Shown here: in pieces, positions 40,122 through 48,040 of the stretch | How positions within the stretch are numbered: position 1 is the stretch's first letter | Layout: each line of letters starts with the position of its first letter | Assembly (NCBI RefSeq): GCF_009497895.1 | Contig: NZ_CP033116.1 | Location: 2,418,001-2,482,000 of the forward strand | From: Halopseudomonas pelagia | Lineage (GTDB): Bacteria > Pseudomonadota > Gammaproteobacteria > Pseudomonadales > Pseudomonadaceae | Direction: 5' to 3' | DNA length: 64,000 nucleotides | The notes under the pieces: generated by a model | What the model was told of the DNA's origin: nothing | What the model saw: only the letters and a program-made list of their open reading frames with translations | Database searches by the model: none | Made by a program: the position numbers and the translations under genes

Positions 40122-41152
40122 CCTACAAACCTACCAGTGACCAGCCCCGCATTCTGGAAACCTGGGAGCCGGCACCGGCGCAGCCGGCTGACGGAGTGAA
40201 GGTCCTCGGTGAGTCGGCTGAGCAGCTCAGGCCACGGGCGACGGCAACCGAGGTGCCCTTGCCAGGCACACTCAATGCGCCGCCCGTCAGCCCTTGGCCG
40301 GCGCGTATGGGCAAGCTTTTGCTGGCCGTGGTCGTTGGCGGTGCAGCGCTGGAGTGGGGCCGCTGGACCCTGGACGCCTGGGCCTGGAATCCTGTGGCAG
40401 GCGGGGTAATCGGTGCGCTGGGGTTAGGGCTGGCCGGAACCGGCCTGCTCAGTTGGCGCGCACTGCGGCAGCAACGGCAACGCCTGACAACACTCGAGCA
40501 ACTGCGTAAAGAAATGCGCGTTGCACTGGCAGACCCTTCCGAACGTCTAGCGCTGGATTGGCTGGAGCGCTTGCAAGCCTTGTATCGTGATACACCCCTG
40601 GCCCCGCGCATGGTGGAGGTATGTTCTGGATTGGATCAGTCGCACAGCGCCCAGGAGGTAAGCCGGCGACTGAATCAGCAGTTCTATCAACCGTTGGATA
40701 TACAGGCCCGGCTGATGATCCGCAACGAATCAGTCAGCACCGGAATGTTGGTGGCTACCAGCCCCTGGGTGTCGATAGACCTGTTGTTGGTGGTCTGGCG
40801 CAATATCCGCATGATGCAGCGCGTTGCCATCTGTTATGGACTGCCAATCGGACAGCTGGGCCGTTGGCGCTTGGCTCGGCATGTGCTGCGCAATATCGCC
40901 CTGGCGGGCGGCAGCGAAATGGCGATTGGCGCGCTCAGCGACAGCCTGCTCTCGGGCATGCTGGAGAAGCTTGCCGCGCGCATTGGCCAGGGCATTGGCA
41001 TTGGGCTTTACAGCTCGAGACTGGGCCATTTTACCCTGGACCTGTGCCGCGCAGCGCCACTTGCCGACCAGAGCAGCCTGGCAGAAGACAACCGCGGGAT
41101 CATCCAAGGCATTCGTACCCGTTTAGGACGTAAATCCGATGCCAGCTTATAA
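40118..41152 (+). CDS. ycjF: YcjF/TIGR01620 family inner-membrane protein
   Basis: 344 residues. Two hydrophobic segments near residues 67-110 (LLLAVVVGGAALEWG and GVIGALGLGLAGTGLLSW) and the conserved C-terminal domain (ESVSTGMLVATSPWVSIDLLLVVWRNIRMMQRVA) identify the TIGR01620/DUF697 family. It works with YcjX as a pair in many gammaproteobacteria; the mechanism is unknown. It overlaps the next gene by 14 bases. Confidence 0.92.
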   Translation: MTYKPTSDQPRILETWEPAPAQPADGVKVLGESAEQLRPRATATEVPLPGTLNAPPVSPWPARMGKLLLAVVVGGAALEWGRWTLDAWAWNPVAGGVIGALGLGLAGTGLLSWRALRQQRQRLTTLEQLRKEMRVALADPSERLALDWLERLQALYRDTPLAPRMVEVCSGLDQSHSAQEVSRRLNQQFYQPLDIQARLMIRNESVSTGMLVATSPWVSIDLLLVVWRNIRMMQRVAICYGLPIGQLGRWRLARHVLRNIALAGGSEMAIGALSDSLLSGMLEKLAARIGQGIGIGLYSSRLGHFTLDLCRAAPLADQSSLAEDNRGIIQGIRTRLGRKSDASL

Positions 41153-41843
41153 GAGCAGGGCACGCTGGCTGACCGAGCGCTGGCTGGCGGCCAGGCGTGA
41201 TCAGTTGCTCGTGCATTGGCAAACGCTCAAGGGTCAACTGCTACCCATGCAGTGGCCACAGCGCTGCGAGCGCATGTTACAGCTTCCCGAAGGCAACCTG
41301 GGTGCATGGCAACCGCGCAGCGGCTCAAGCAGTGCGGAACTGCTGTTGTTGCTCGAGCGCACGCCACTGCTCCAACGGCGCTGGTTGGCGGCGTTATTGA
41401 GTGCGCCTTGCGCTGGCGCGCTGACGTTGGTGGAGGCGGTGGAACGTTTACAACTCGACTGGCGTTGCCAGCTTGATCCGCTGCATAGCCACCGCGAGTA
41501 CGCTGCGCAGTTGGTCATACTGGCGCGGCAGTTGGGTTTGCCGGTGATTGCCGAATCTGCCTATCTGGAAAACGAACAGCAGATTCGCATCGCCATTGAC
41601 GAGTTGCTGTTTGCCTCCTTGCCAATGCGTTTGCGCGCAGTGCTTGCCGGCGAGCATCCGCCAGGCAATGGTAGTTACCTGGGCTGGTGGCATGACCGGT
41701 TGTTGGCCAGAGCCGGAGTGCAGGGGTATGGCCTCGAAGGACTCGGCGCCGACGACTGGCCGGAGATGCCGCCGTCCTGGCTGGCGCTTGGCTGGCTGTC
41801 CAGCTTACGGCTGGACGCCGACGGCGGCTTCAAGCCGAAATAG
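41139..41843 (+). CDS. Uncharacterised protein co-transcribed with ycjXF
   Basis: 234 residues, rich in Leu, Arg and Trp, mostly helical by eye, without signal peptide or transmembrane segment. I do not recognise a family. It starts inside ycjF (14-base overlap), so translation is probably coupled and a role linked to YcjX/YcjF is likely. No catalytic motif is obvious; segments such as SSAELLLLLERTPLLQRRW suggest a helical scaffold. Confidence 0.75.
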   Translation: MPAYKSRARWLTERWLAARRDQLLVHWQTLKGQLLPMQWPQRCERMLQLPEGNLGAWQPRSGSSSAELLLLLERTPLLQRRWLAALLSAPCAGALTLVEAVERLQLDWRCQLDPLHSHREYAAQLVILARQLGLPVIAESAYLENEQQIRIAIDELLFASLPMRLRAVLAGEHPPGNGSYLGWWHDRLLARAGVQGYGLEGLGADDWPEMPPSWLALGWLSSLRLDADGGFKPK

Positions 41844-41938
41844 GGGTTCATTCTGCAAGACTATGTTGCGTCATCAGCCCTTTGCCACGCGGTGCTGATG
41901 ACCTACCATGCGTTTTCGCGAATTACAGGACTCCTTTC

Positions 41939-42733
41939 ATGACCTTTGCTGAACTGCTTGCTGCACTAGCCGACTCACCGCAACAGGAAGTCACCATTCC
42001 CACTGGCTGGGCTCAGGGCCGTGCCGGCTACGGCGGTTTGATTGCCGCGCTAGTGTATCAAGGCATGCGCGCCAAGGTACCGGGCGACAGACCGGTCAGA
42101 TCGCTGGCGATTACCTTTGTCGGCCCGGTCGCACCGGGTGAAAGCATGCAGGTTGAAGCGCAGGTGCTGCGCGAGGGCAAAGCCGTCACGCAGATGCTTG
42201 GCATGGGCAAGCAGAATGGGCAGGTCATGTGCATCATTCAAGGCAGCTTTGGCGCTTCGCGGGAGTCTGTGGTGGCGGTCCCCAGCTTGCCCGCGCCCAC
42301 TGCGAAGGCGCCGGCCGATTGCCTAGACATGCCTTATGTGGAAGGTCTGAATCCGGTGTTTATCAAACACTTTGCAGTACGTTGGGCGTTTGGCGACCTG
42401 CCGTTCACCAATAGCCGCAAGCGCGAGATGGGCGGCTGGATGCGCTTTCGCGAGGATGAGGGCAGCGTGCAAGCGGCGCATATCCTCGGTCTTGTGGATG
42501 TCTGGCCGCCTGCGTTGCTTCCACACCTGCAACAGCGTGTGCCGGCCAGCTCGCTGACCTGGACCATTGAGTTCATGCAACCACAACCGGAGATCGGCAA
42601 TACCGAATGGTTGTTGTACCGAGCCGAAATCGAACACGCTCGTGATGGATATGGCCACGTGTCTGCCATGGTCTGGCGAGAAGATGGTACGCTGGTAGCT
42701 ATAAGCCGTCAGACAGTCACCGTGTTTGGTTGA
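41939..42733 (+). CDS. Acyl-CoA thioesterase (double hotdog, TesB-like)
   Basis: 264 residues in two hotdog halves: GGLIAALVYQGMRAKVPGDRPVRSLAITFVGPVAPGE (N-half) and LTWTIEFMQPQPEIGNTEWLLYRAEIEHARDGYGHVSAMVW (C-half), as in the 4HBT_3/TesB group. These hydrolyse acyl-CoA thioesters; chain length unknown. ATG 41939 follows AGGACTCC; the in-frame ATG at 41882 would add 19 residues without family support. The GGDEF-EAL gene starts 15 bases downstream. Confidence 0.9.
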   Translation: MTFAELLAALADSPQQEVTIPTGWAQGRAGYGGLIAALVYQGMRAKVPGDRPVRSLAITFVGPVAPGESMQVEAQVLREGKAVTQMLGMGKQNGQVMCIIQGSFGASRESVVAVPSLPAPTAKAPADCLDMPYVEGLNPVFIKHFAVRWAFGDLPFTNSRKREMGGWMRFREDEGSVQAAHILGLVDVWPPALLPHLQQRVPASSLTWTIEFMQPQPEIGNTEWLLYRAEIEHARDGYGHVSAMVWREDGTLVAISRQTVTVFG

Positions 42734-42748
42734 ACAGCGACCAGCGCG

Positions 42749-45700
42749 GTGCAAGAGCGGAGCGTGCTGGTGATAAGAAAAAATGGTGTGATTGCCTTAA
42801 TAGCTGGCCTGGCCAGCTTGCCAGTTCTTCAGTGGTTGCTGGGCCTGGTTTATCCGTCGTTAAATCTTACTGCAACCGCCACACGGTGGTTATTTGCTCT
42901 GATGCTGGTGCTCACCGGCGTTCTGCTATCTCAGTTATATCAATCGTGCAGGGTCATTCGTCAGCTCCGGCGCGATGCGCGTGCGGCACTGGAACGCAAC
43001 ATCCAGGTCATGGCCGAGGTCAGAGATGTGGTCTTTCGCGTCGATTTCGATGGCCGTTTGGTCTATGTCAACCGGGCTTGGCAGGACTTGACCGGAATGG
43101 ATGCAGCGAGCGTCAGAGGTTATTCCATTCTTGAAGGTTTTCATGAGGGCGACCGTGGTCTGCTTAAAGACTATCTGCGTCTGGTTATCGAAGGCCATAC
43201 CGCCCCGCTGCACGCGGATCTGCGCTTGCGTGATCTGGCCGGACGGTATCGGTGGAGTCGCCTGACAGCGCGCCCCTATCTCACGGTAGAAAGTGGTGCA
43301 GTGATTATCGGTACTTTGCAGGACATCCAGGCGCAGCAAGAACAAGCCATGATCCAGTTGGCGCGGCTCAACGTACTTGATGGACTATTAGGTAAAGCGG
43401 GGATTCGAGAAATGGCCAGCCAACTGGCCAAAGCCTGGGAGAATGTGCAACTGGGGCAGAGAGTCTCGGTTCTGTTGCTGGATCCGGACACGGGAACGTT
43501 GCAGACGCTGGCGGCGCCGAGTATGCCGGAACAATACAATCAGGCGCTCAATGGCACCATGCCGGCCGAAGGCGTGGGCTCTTGCGGTACCGCGATTGAC
43601 CGCGGTGAGGCTGTTTATGTCAGCGATGTTCGTAATGATCCGCTATGGCAGGATTTTCAGGATCTCGCCGAGCTGGGTTCGGTGGTCTCCTGCTGGTCCA
43701 CGCCGTTCAGCGATCAGGACGGCCAGGTCCTGGGCTCATTTGCCGTGTATGCCGATCAGGCCCGCTGTCCCGATGACCACGATCTGCAACTAATGAGCGA
43801 ATTTACTCGATTGACCGCATTGATCGTGCAGAAATCACGCCTTGCCCAGGAGCGGGAGTTCACTGAAAAACGTTTTTCCGCGATTTTCGAGCATGCCGCT
43901 GTGGGAATATTGCTGGTATCACCGACCGGCCATTATATCAGCGCCAACCCCTGTTACCTGGAAGGCTCAGGATACAGCGAGGAACAGCTGCAGGGCATGA
44001 CTCCGCGAGACCTGCTGGTTGCCGACGACATTCCGTTGGTGGAACGCGGCTTACGCGATCTTCGTTTTGGGCTTGTAGACGAGTTTGTGCTTGAAGCTCG
44101 CTACTACAAATACGATAGATCAGTTGTCTGGATCAATCTGACCACTACCCTGGTGCGCGATCCTGAGGGAGTGGCGCTGTACTACGTGTTTATCACTGAA
44201 GATATCTCCGAGCGCAAGGAACAGGAGCAGTCGCTCAAGGAGGCAGCTGCGCTGTTCGAAAGCAGCGGCGAGGGGATGATGGTCATGGACAGCAAGTTCC
44301 ATATCCTCAGAGTCAATCCCGCCTTTACCCACATAACCGGTTTGAATGTTGAGGACATCCTCGGCCAGCGTCCGTCCGCCCACCGGGACGATATGGATTC
44401 TCGTACGCTAACTCATCACGTCGTGTCTGCTCTGGTACAAGAGGGGCGCTGGCAGGGTGAGGTACTGTTGGATCGGCCGGGTGAGCGCGATGTGCCCATC
44501 TGGGTGACCGCCACGGCAGTCAAGGATGGTGGTAACCAGATCAGCCGCTATATGGCGATGTTCAGTGATCTTAGCGGTTTGCAGCGTAGTCAGCAGCAGC
44601 TGCAACACATGGCGCATTTTGACAGTTTGACCGGATTGGCCAATCGCACCTTGGCGTTGCTCAAATTGGATCAAGGCATGCAGCGGGCGGCGGCCCAGAA
44701 CATACCCTTGGCTGTGCTGTATATCGATCTGGACAGATTCAAGGCAATCAATGACAGTCTTGGCCATGCCATCGGCGATGAAGTGCTGCGCCAGGCCGGG
44801 CGGCGGCTCGCCCGCTGCTGTGCCGACGCGGACACCCTGGCGCGCCTGAGCGGTGATGAGTTTCTGCTTATATCACATGGGCGGCAGCCTGAATCTGTAC
44901 GTGAGTTGGGAGAGCATATCTGCACCAGCATGCGCGCACCGGTGGTCCTCGAAGACGGTCGGGAAATTTACATTGGTGCCAGCGTAGGCTACGCCTGCTA
45001 TCCGCTTGATGGCGACAGTTCCGCAGACCTGGTACGCAATGCCGATGCCGCTATGGATACCGCCAAGAGCATCGGTCGTGATCAGGTGTGCAGTTATTCA
45101 CGGGCGATGACCGAGGAAGCAAGCCAGCGTTTTGAATTGGAACGTGGGTTGCGAAAGGCGTTGGAGAACAATGAATTCGAGCTGCATTACCAGCCTTTGA
45201 TCCAGGTCCGTAGTCGCCGTGCCTATGGGGTGGAGGCGTTGCTGCGTTGGCGTCACCCGCAACATGGCTTGATAGCGCCGGACAAGTTCATCCCGCTTGC
45301 CGAGCAGAACGGTTTGATCGTGCAGATCGGCAGCTGGGTATTGCATGAAGCTTGCCGGCAGGCGCGGCAGTGGCAGGAGCAGGGGCTTGGGCTGGAAATG
45401 ATCGCAGTGAACCTGTCTCCCCGTCAGTTTATCCAGCAGGATGTGGTTGCGCTGGTGCGCACCGTGCTGGAGGAGAGCGGTTTGCCCGCCAGCATGCTCG
45501 AACTGGAGATTACCGAAAGCGCATTGATGACCAATGCTCAGCAGGGTGAACAGACGCTCAGGCAGTTGAAAGACCTTGGGGTCACCCTGGCAATCGACGA
45601 TTTCGGCACGGGTTATTCTTCACTGGCGTACCTGCGCCGCTTCCCGCTGGACAAGCTGAAGATCGACAAGAGTTTTCTCGCCGGGGTGCCGCAGAATACC

Positions 45701-45892
45701 GAGGACAATCAACTGGTCACGACCATTCTCGACATGGCCGCCAACATGCGCCTGCACGTGGTGGCCGAGGGCGTGGAAACAGAAGCGCAGTGGCGTTTTC
45801 TGCAGGGCCGTGGGTGCGGAGCCTGCCAGGGTTTTTTGTTTTCCCGTGCGTTGCCGCCGGCAGGGTTGCCGGACTGGCTGGCGCAGCAATAG
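42749..45892 (+). CDS. Membrane PAS-GAF-PAS-PAS-GGDEF-EAL protein
   Basis: 1047 residues (GTG start at 42749). Two transmembrane helices lie near residues 12-37 and 45-67, then PAS (about 85-195), GAF (about 215-365), two PAS (about 370-490, 490-610), GGDEF (about 620-790) and EAL (about 800-1045). The cyclase site reads LSGDEF, a variant still active in some enzymes, and the I-site Arg is missing (ADAD instead of RxxD). The EAL site is intact (VEALLRW, NLSPRQF, DDFGTGYSS, EGVET), so a phosphodiesterase output is the safer guess. It is probably cotranscribed with the thioesterase. A GTG at 42764 is an alternative start. Confidence 0.91.
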   Translation: MQERSVLVIRKNGVIALIAGLASLPVLQWLLGLVYPSLNLTATATRWLFALMLVLTGVLLSQLYQSCRVIRQLRRDARAALERNIQVMAEVRDVVFRVDFDGRLVYVNRAWQDLTGMDAASVRGYSILEGFHEGDRGLLKDYLRLVIEGHTAPLHADLRLRDLAGRYRWSRLTARPYLTVESGAVIIGTLQDIQAQQEQAMIQLARLNVLDGLLGKAGIREMASQLAKAWENVQLGQRVSVLLLDPDTGTLQTLAAPSMPEQYNQALNGTMPAEGVGSCGTAIDRGEAVYVSDVRNDPLWQDFQDLAELGSVVSCWSTPFSDQDGQVLGSFAVYADQARCPDDHDLQLMSEFTRLTALIVQKSRLAQEREFTEKRFSAIFEHAAVGILLVSPTGHYISANPCYLEGSGYSEEQLQGMTPRDLLVADDIPLVERGLRDLRFGLVDEFVLEARYYKYDRSVVWINLTTTLVRDPEGVALYYVFITEDISERKEQEQSLKEAAALFESSGEGMMVMDSKFHILRVNPAFTHITGLNVEDILGQRPSAHRDDMDSRTLTHHVVSALVQEGRWQGEVLLDRPGERDVPIWVTATAVKDGGNQISRYMAMFSDLSGLQRSQQQLQHMAHFDSLTGLANRTLALLKLDQGMQRAAAQNIPLAVLYIDLDRFKAINDSLGHAIGDEVLRQAGRRLARCCADADTLARLSGDEFLLISHGRQPESVRELGEHICTSMRAPVVLEDGREIYIGASVGYACYPLDGDSSADLVRNADAAMDTAKSIGRDQVCSYSRAMTEEASQRFELERGLRKALENNEFELHYQPLIQVRSRRAYGVEALLRWRHPQHGLIAPDKFIPLAEQNGLIVQIGSWVLHEACRQARQWQEQGLGLEMIAVNLSPRQFIQQDVVALVRTVLEESGLPASMLELEITESALMTNAQQGEQTLRQLKDLGVTLAIDDFGTGYSSLAYLRRFPLDKLKIDKSFLAGVPQNTEDNQLVTTILDMAANMRLHVVAEGVETEAQWRFLQGRGCGACQGFLFSRALPPAGLPDWLAQQ

Positions 45893-45911
45893 CCTGGCCA
45901 GGTCAGGTTGT

Positions 45912-46886
45912 TCAGTTGCCCGGTTTTTTTGCGGTCAGCGTGGCGCGCAGGGGAGCCGGGTATCCCTCGCGGGTCAAGGCTGGATTCTCCGGGTCAAGAA
46001 ATTCGGGTAACGACTGAAAACGCATCCATTCGGTACTGCGCTGTTCATCGGTGCTGGTCGGCGTGAGATCGATACATTTCACCTGCTGAAACCCGCTGCG
46101 GCGCAATAGCCGCTCGAGCATCGCCACAGAGGGTAAAAACCATACATTGCGCATCTGTGCATAGCGATCTTCGGGCAATAGACAGGCATTTTCATCGCCT
46201 TCGATTACCAGTGTTTCGATCACCAGTTCGCCACCGGGACGCAGGCAGGCTTTAAGCTGCAGGAGATGATCAACCGGTGAGCGGCGATGGTAAAGCACGC
46301 CCATCGAGAATACCGTATCGAAGCCGCCAGCGGGTTCAGGCAGCTCCTCCAGCGTAAAGGGCAATTGCCACACCGGTGCGCCAGGCAGGTAACGCTGCAC
46401 GGCCATGAATTGGTGGTAGAACAGCAGATTGGGGTCAACGCCCAGCACCATGTGCGCCCCCGCCTGCCACATGCGCCACATGTAGTAGCCGTTGCCGCAA
46501 CCTACATCCAGTACGCGTCTGCCGTTCAAATCCAGGTGCGGGGCAATACGCTCCCACTTCCAGTCGGAACGCCACTCACAATCAATCTGAGTGCCGAACA
46601 GCGTGAACGGGCCCTTGCGCCAGGGATGCAAGCCCTGCAGGCCAGCCAGCAGATCGGCCTGTTGCTCATCGCTCAATGCCTGAGGAGTCTCGATCAGCAC
46701 GCCCTGACTCAGGTCCGCTACCGGATTCGCGACGCTTGGCAGTTGCTGCAGTGCCGCCTGCCAGCGTTCCAGGTCGCCATGGTTCATGTCGCTAAAGCGC
46801 TGTTCCAATGCATTGGGCAACACGGTAAGCCAGGGAGAAAGCGGAGTATCTGCCAGTTGCTGGTACAGGGGGGTGTAATCGATCAC
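45912..46886 (-). CDS. cmoB: tRNA U34 carboxymethyltransferase
   Basis: 324 residues. It moves the carboxymethyl group of carboxy-SAM to 5-hydroxyuridine at tRNA position 34. Motifs: [39 protein letters not shown] and [18 protein letters not shown]. It starts inside the stop of cmoA (4-base overlap) and is convergent with the c-di-GMP gene. Confidence 0.97.
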   Translation of the reverse strand: MIDYTPLYQQLADTPLSPWLTVLPNALEQRFSDMNHGDLERWQAALQQLPSVANPVADLSQGVLIETPQALSDEQQADLLAGLQGLHPWRKGPFTLFGTQIDCEWRSDWKWERIAPHLDLNGRRVLDVGCGNGYYMWRMWQAGAHMVLGVDPNLLFYHQFMAVQRYLPGAPVWQLPFTLEELPEPAGGFDTVFSMGVLYHRRSPVDHLLQLKACLRPGGELVIETLVIEGDENACLLPEDRYAQMRNVWFLPSVAMLERLLRRSGFQQVKCIDLTPTSTDEQRSTEWMRFQSLPEFLDPENPALTREGYPAPLRATLTAKKPGN

Positions 46887-47623
46887 TTATGGGCCATTAT
46901 CGAGCAGAAGTTGAGGGACTGAAACCAGCTGTGACTGTGGCTGAAGCCAGCTTGCTGCAACCGAGCCAGGTGCGTTTCCAGCGTATCAGGCAGCATGACC
47001 TTTTCAATGGCGCTGCGCTTCTGCGCTATTTCGAGCTCGCTGTAACCATTGGCGCGCTTGAACGCGTAGTGCATGTTCTCCAGGATTCGCTGGGTATTCG
47101 GGTCGTCGAAACGCAGTTTTTCCGAGAGTATCAGCACGCCGCCCGGCAGCAGCGCAGTATAAATGGCCTCAAGCAGCTCAAGACGTTTGTCAGGTGCTAC
47201 AAATTGCAAGGTAAAGTTCAGCACCACCACGGAGCAGCTTTTCAGCGGCAGTTCGAGGATATCGGCCTGCATGACCTCCGCTGGCGTAAGCTCCTCGACC
47301 ATGGCGTCCTGGGCTTGCAGATATTCCTGACAGCGCTCGGTCATCGCGGCAGAACTGTCCACAGCAACGATGCGGCAGTCTGGCACGCGCACATGCCGGC
47401 GCATTGCCTGGGTGGCCGCACCCAATGAGCTGCCCAGATCGTATATCAGGCTATGCGGTCTCGCATATTGACCGGCAATCAGTCCAATGCTCTCTATAAT
47501 GGTCGGGTAACCCGGCACGGATCTTTTGATCATGTCAGGGAACACGCGCGCGACGTCAGCGTCGAATACGAAGTCACTGACTTGGGCGAGGGGGGCGGAA
47601 AACAGCTTGTCGACCTCGGTCAT
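46883..47623 (-). CDS. cmoA: Carboxy-S-adenosyl-L-methionine synthase
   Basis: 246 residues. It makes carboxy-SAM from SAM and prephenate for Cmo[24 protein letters not shown] at the start and [19 protein letters not shown] (SAM motif) are diagnostic, as is the late block [23 protein letters not shown]. It forms a two-gene operon with cmoB, reading away from the second fimV. Confidence 0.97.
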   Translation of the reverse strand: MTEVDKLFSAPLAQVSDFVFDADVARVFPDMIKRSVPGYPTIIESIGLIAGQYARPHSLIYDLGSSLGAATQAMRRHVRVPDCRIVAVDSSAAMTERCQEYLQAQDAMVEELTPAEVMQADILELPLKSCSVVVLNFTLQFVAPDKRLELLEAIYTALLPGGVLILSEKLRFDDPNTQRILENMHYAFKRANGYSELEIAQKRSAIEKVMLPDTLETHLARLQQAGFSHSHSWFQSLNFCSIMAHK

Positions 47624-47818
47624 AAATACATGTCTGTCTACTGGTTAAAAGCGCATATTAACCCATGTTGAGCCGCTTGGCAGAAGAGCTCAGACACCGC
47701 TTGACTGCCGGCTGCTGGCGTGATGCCATAGTGGTATCATTTGTGCCGGTCATTCCAGGCCGAATAACGCAAAAGACTAGTAATGGATGGTGTGCTGCAG
47801 TCAAATTTGTGGCATAAA

Positions 47819-47849
47819 GCAATCAGTTTTGCTTATTGCAGGTTTTTTT
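47819..47849 (+). terminator. Terminator-like hairpin with no gene upstream
   Basis: In the 417-base gap 47624-48040, GCAATCAG (47819-47826) pairs with CTTATTGC (47832-47839) with one mismatch, followed by AGG and seven T residues (47843-47849). An alternative AAGCAA/TTGCTT stem overlaps. The nearest plus-strand gene upstream ends at 45892, so this would end a short non-coding transcript starting in 47630-47800, or it may be fortuitous. Confidence 0.35.
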
Positions 47850-47872
47850 GACGATTTGGCTCAATAGGCCGA

Positions 47873-47900
47873 TTGGTTTAGGCTGTCGCGATGGCATAAT
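47873..47900 (+). promoter_or_regulatory. Candidate sigma-70 promoter of the second fimV gene
   Basis: TTGGTT (47873-47878) and CATAAT (47895-47900) are spaced by 16 bases, close to sigma-70 consensus. The leader of about 130 bases includes a small hairpin TTCCC-TGAA-GGGAA at 47945-47958 before the RBS AGAGGAAAGGG. Confidence 0.4.
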
Positions 47901-48040
47901 GCGCCGGGTTTGGTTGGGTTGGTTTTAGTTGATGAGCACTCCCGTTCCCTGAAGGGAATGCGATGGAAAGCATCGTTGGTGATAAGCCGGTCAGGGTAAC
48001 GCCCTTTGAGGTTTTCGCCCACAGAATAAGAGGAAAGGGT

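Noticed and set aside
42749..45892. Calling the cyclase domain dead because of SGDEF
   Set aside because: SGDEF variants are active in some characterised enzymes, so only a caution is justified.
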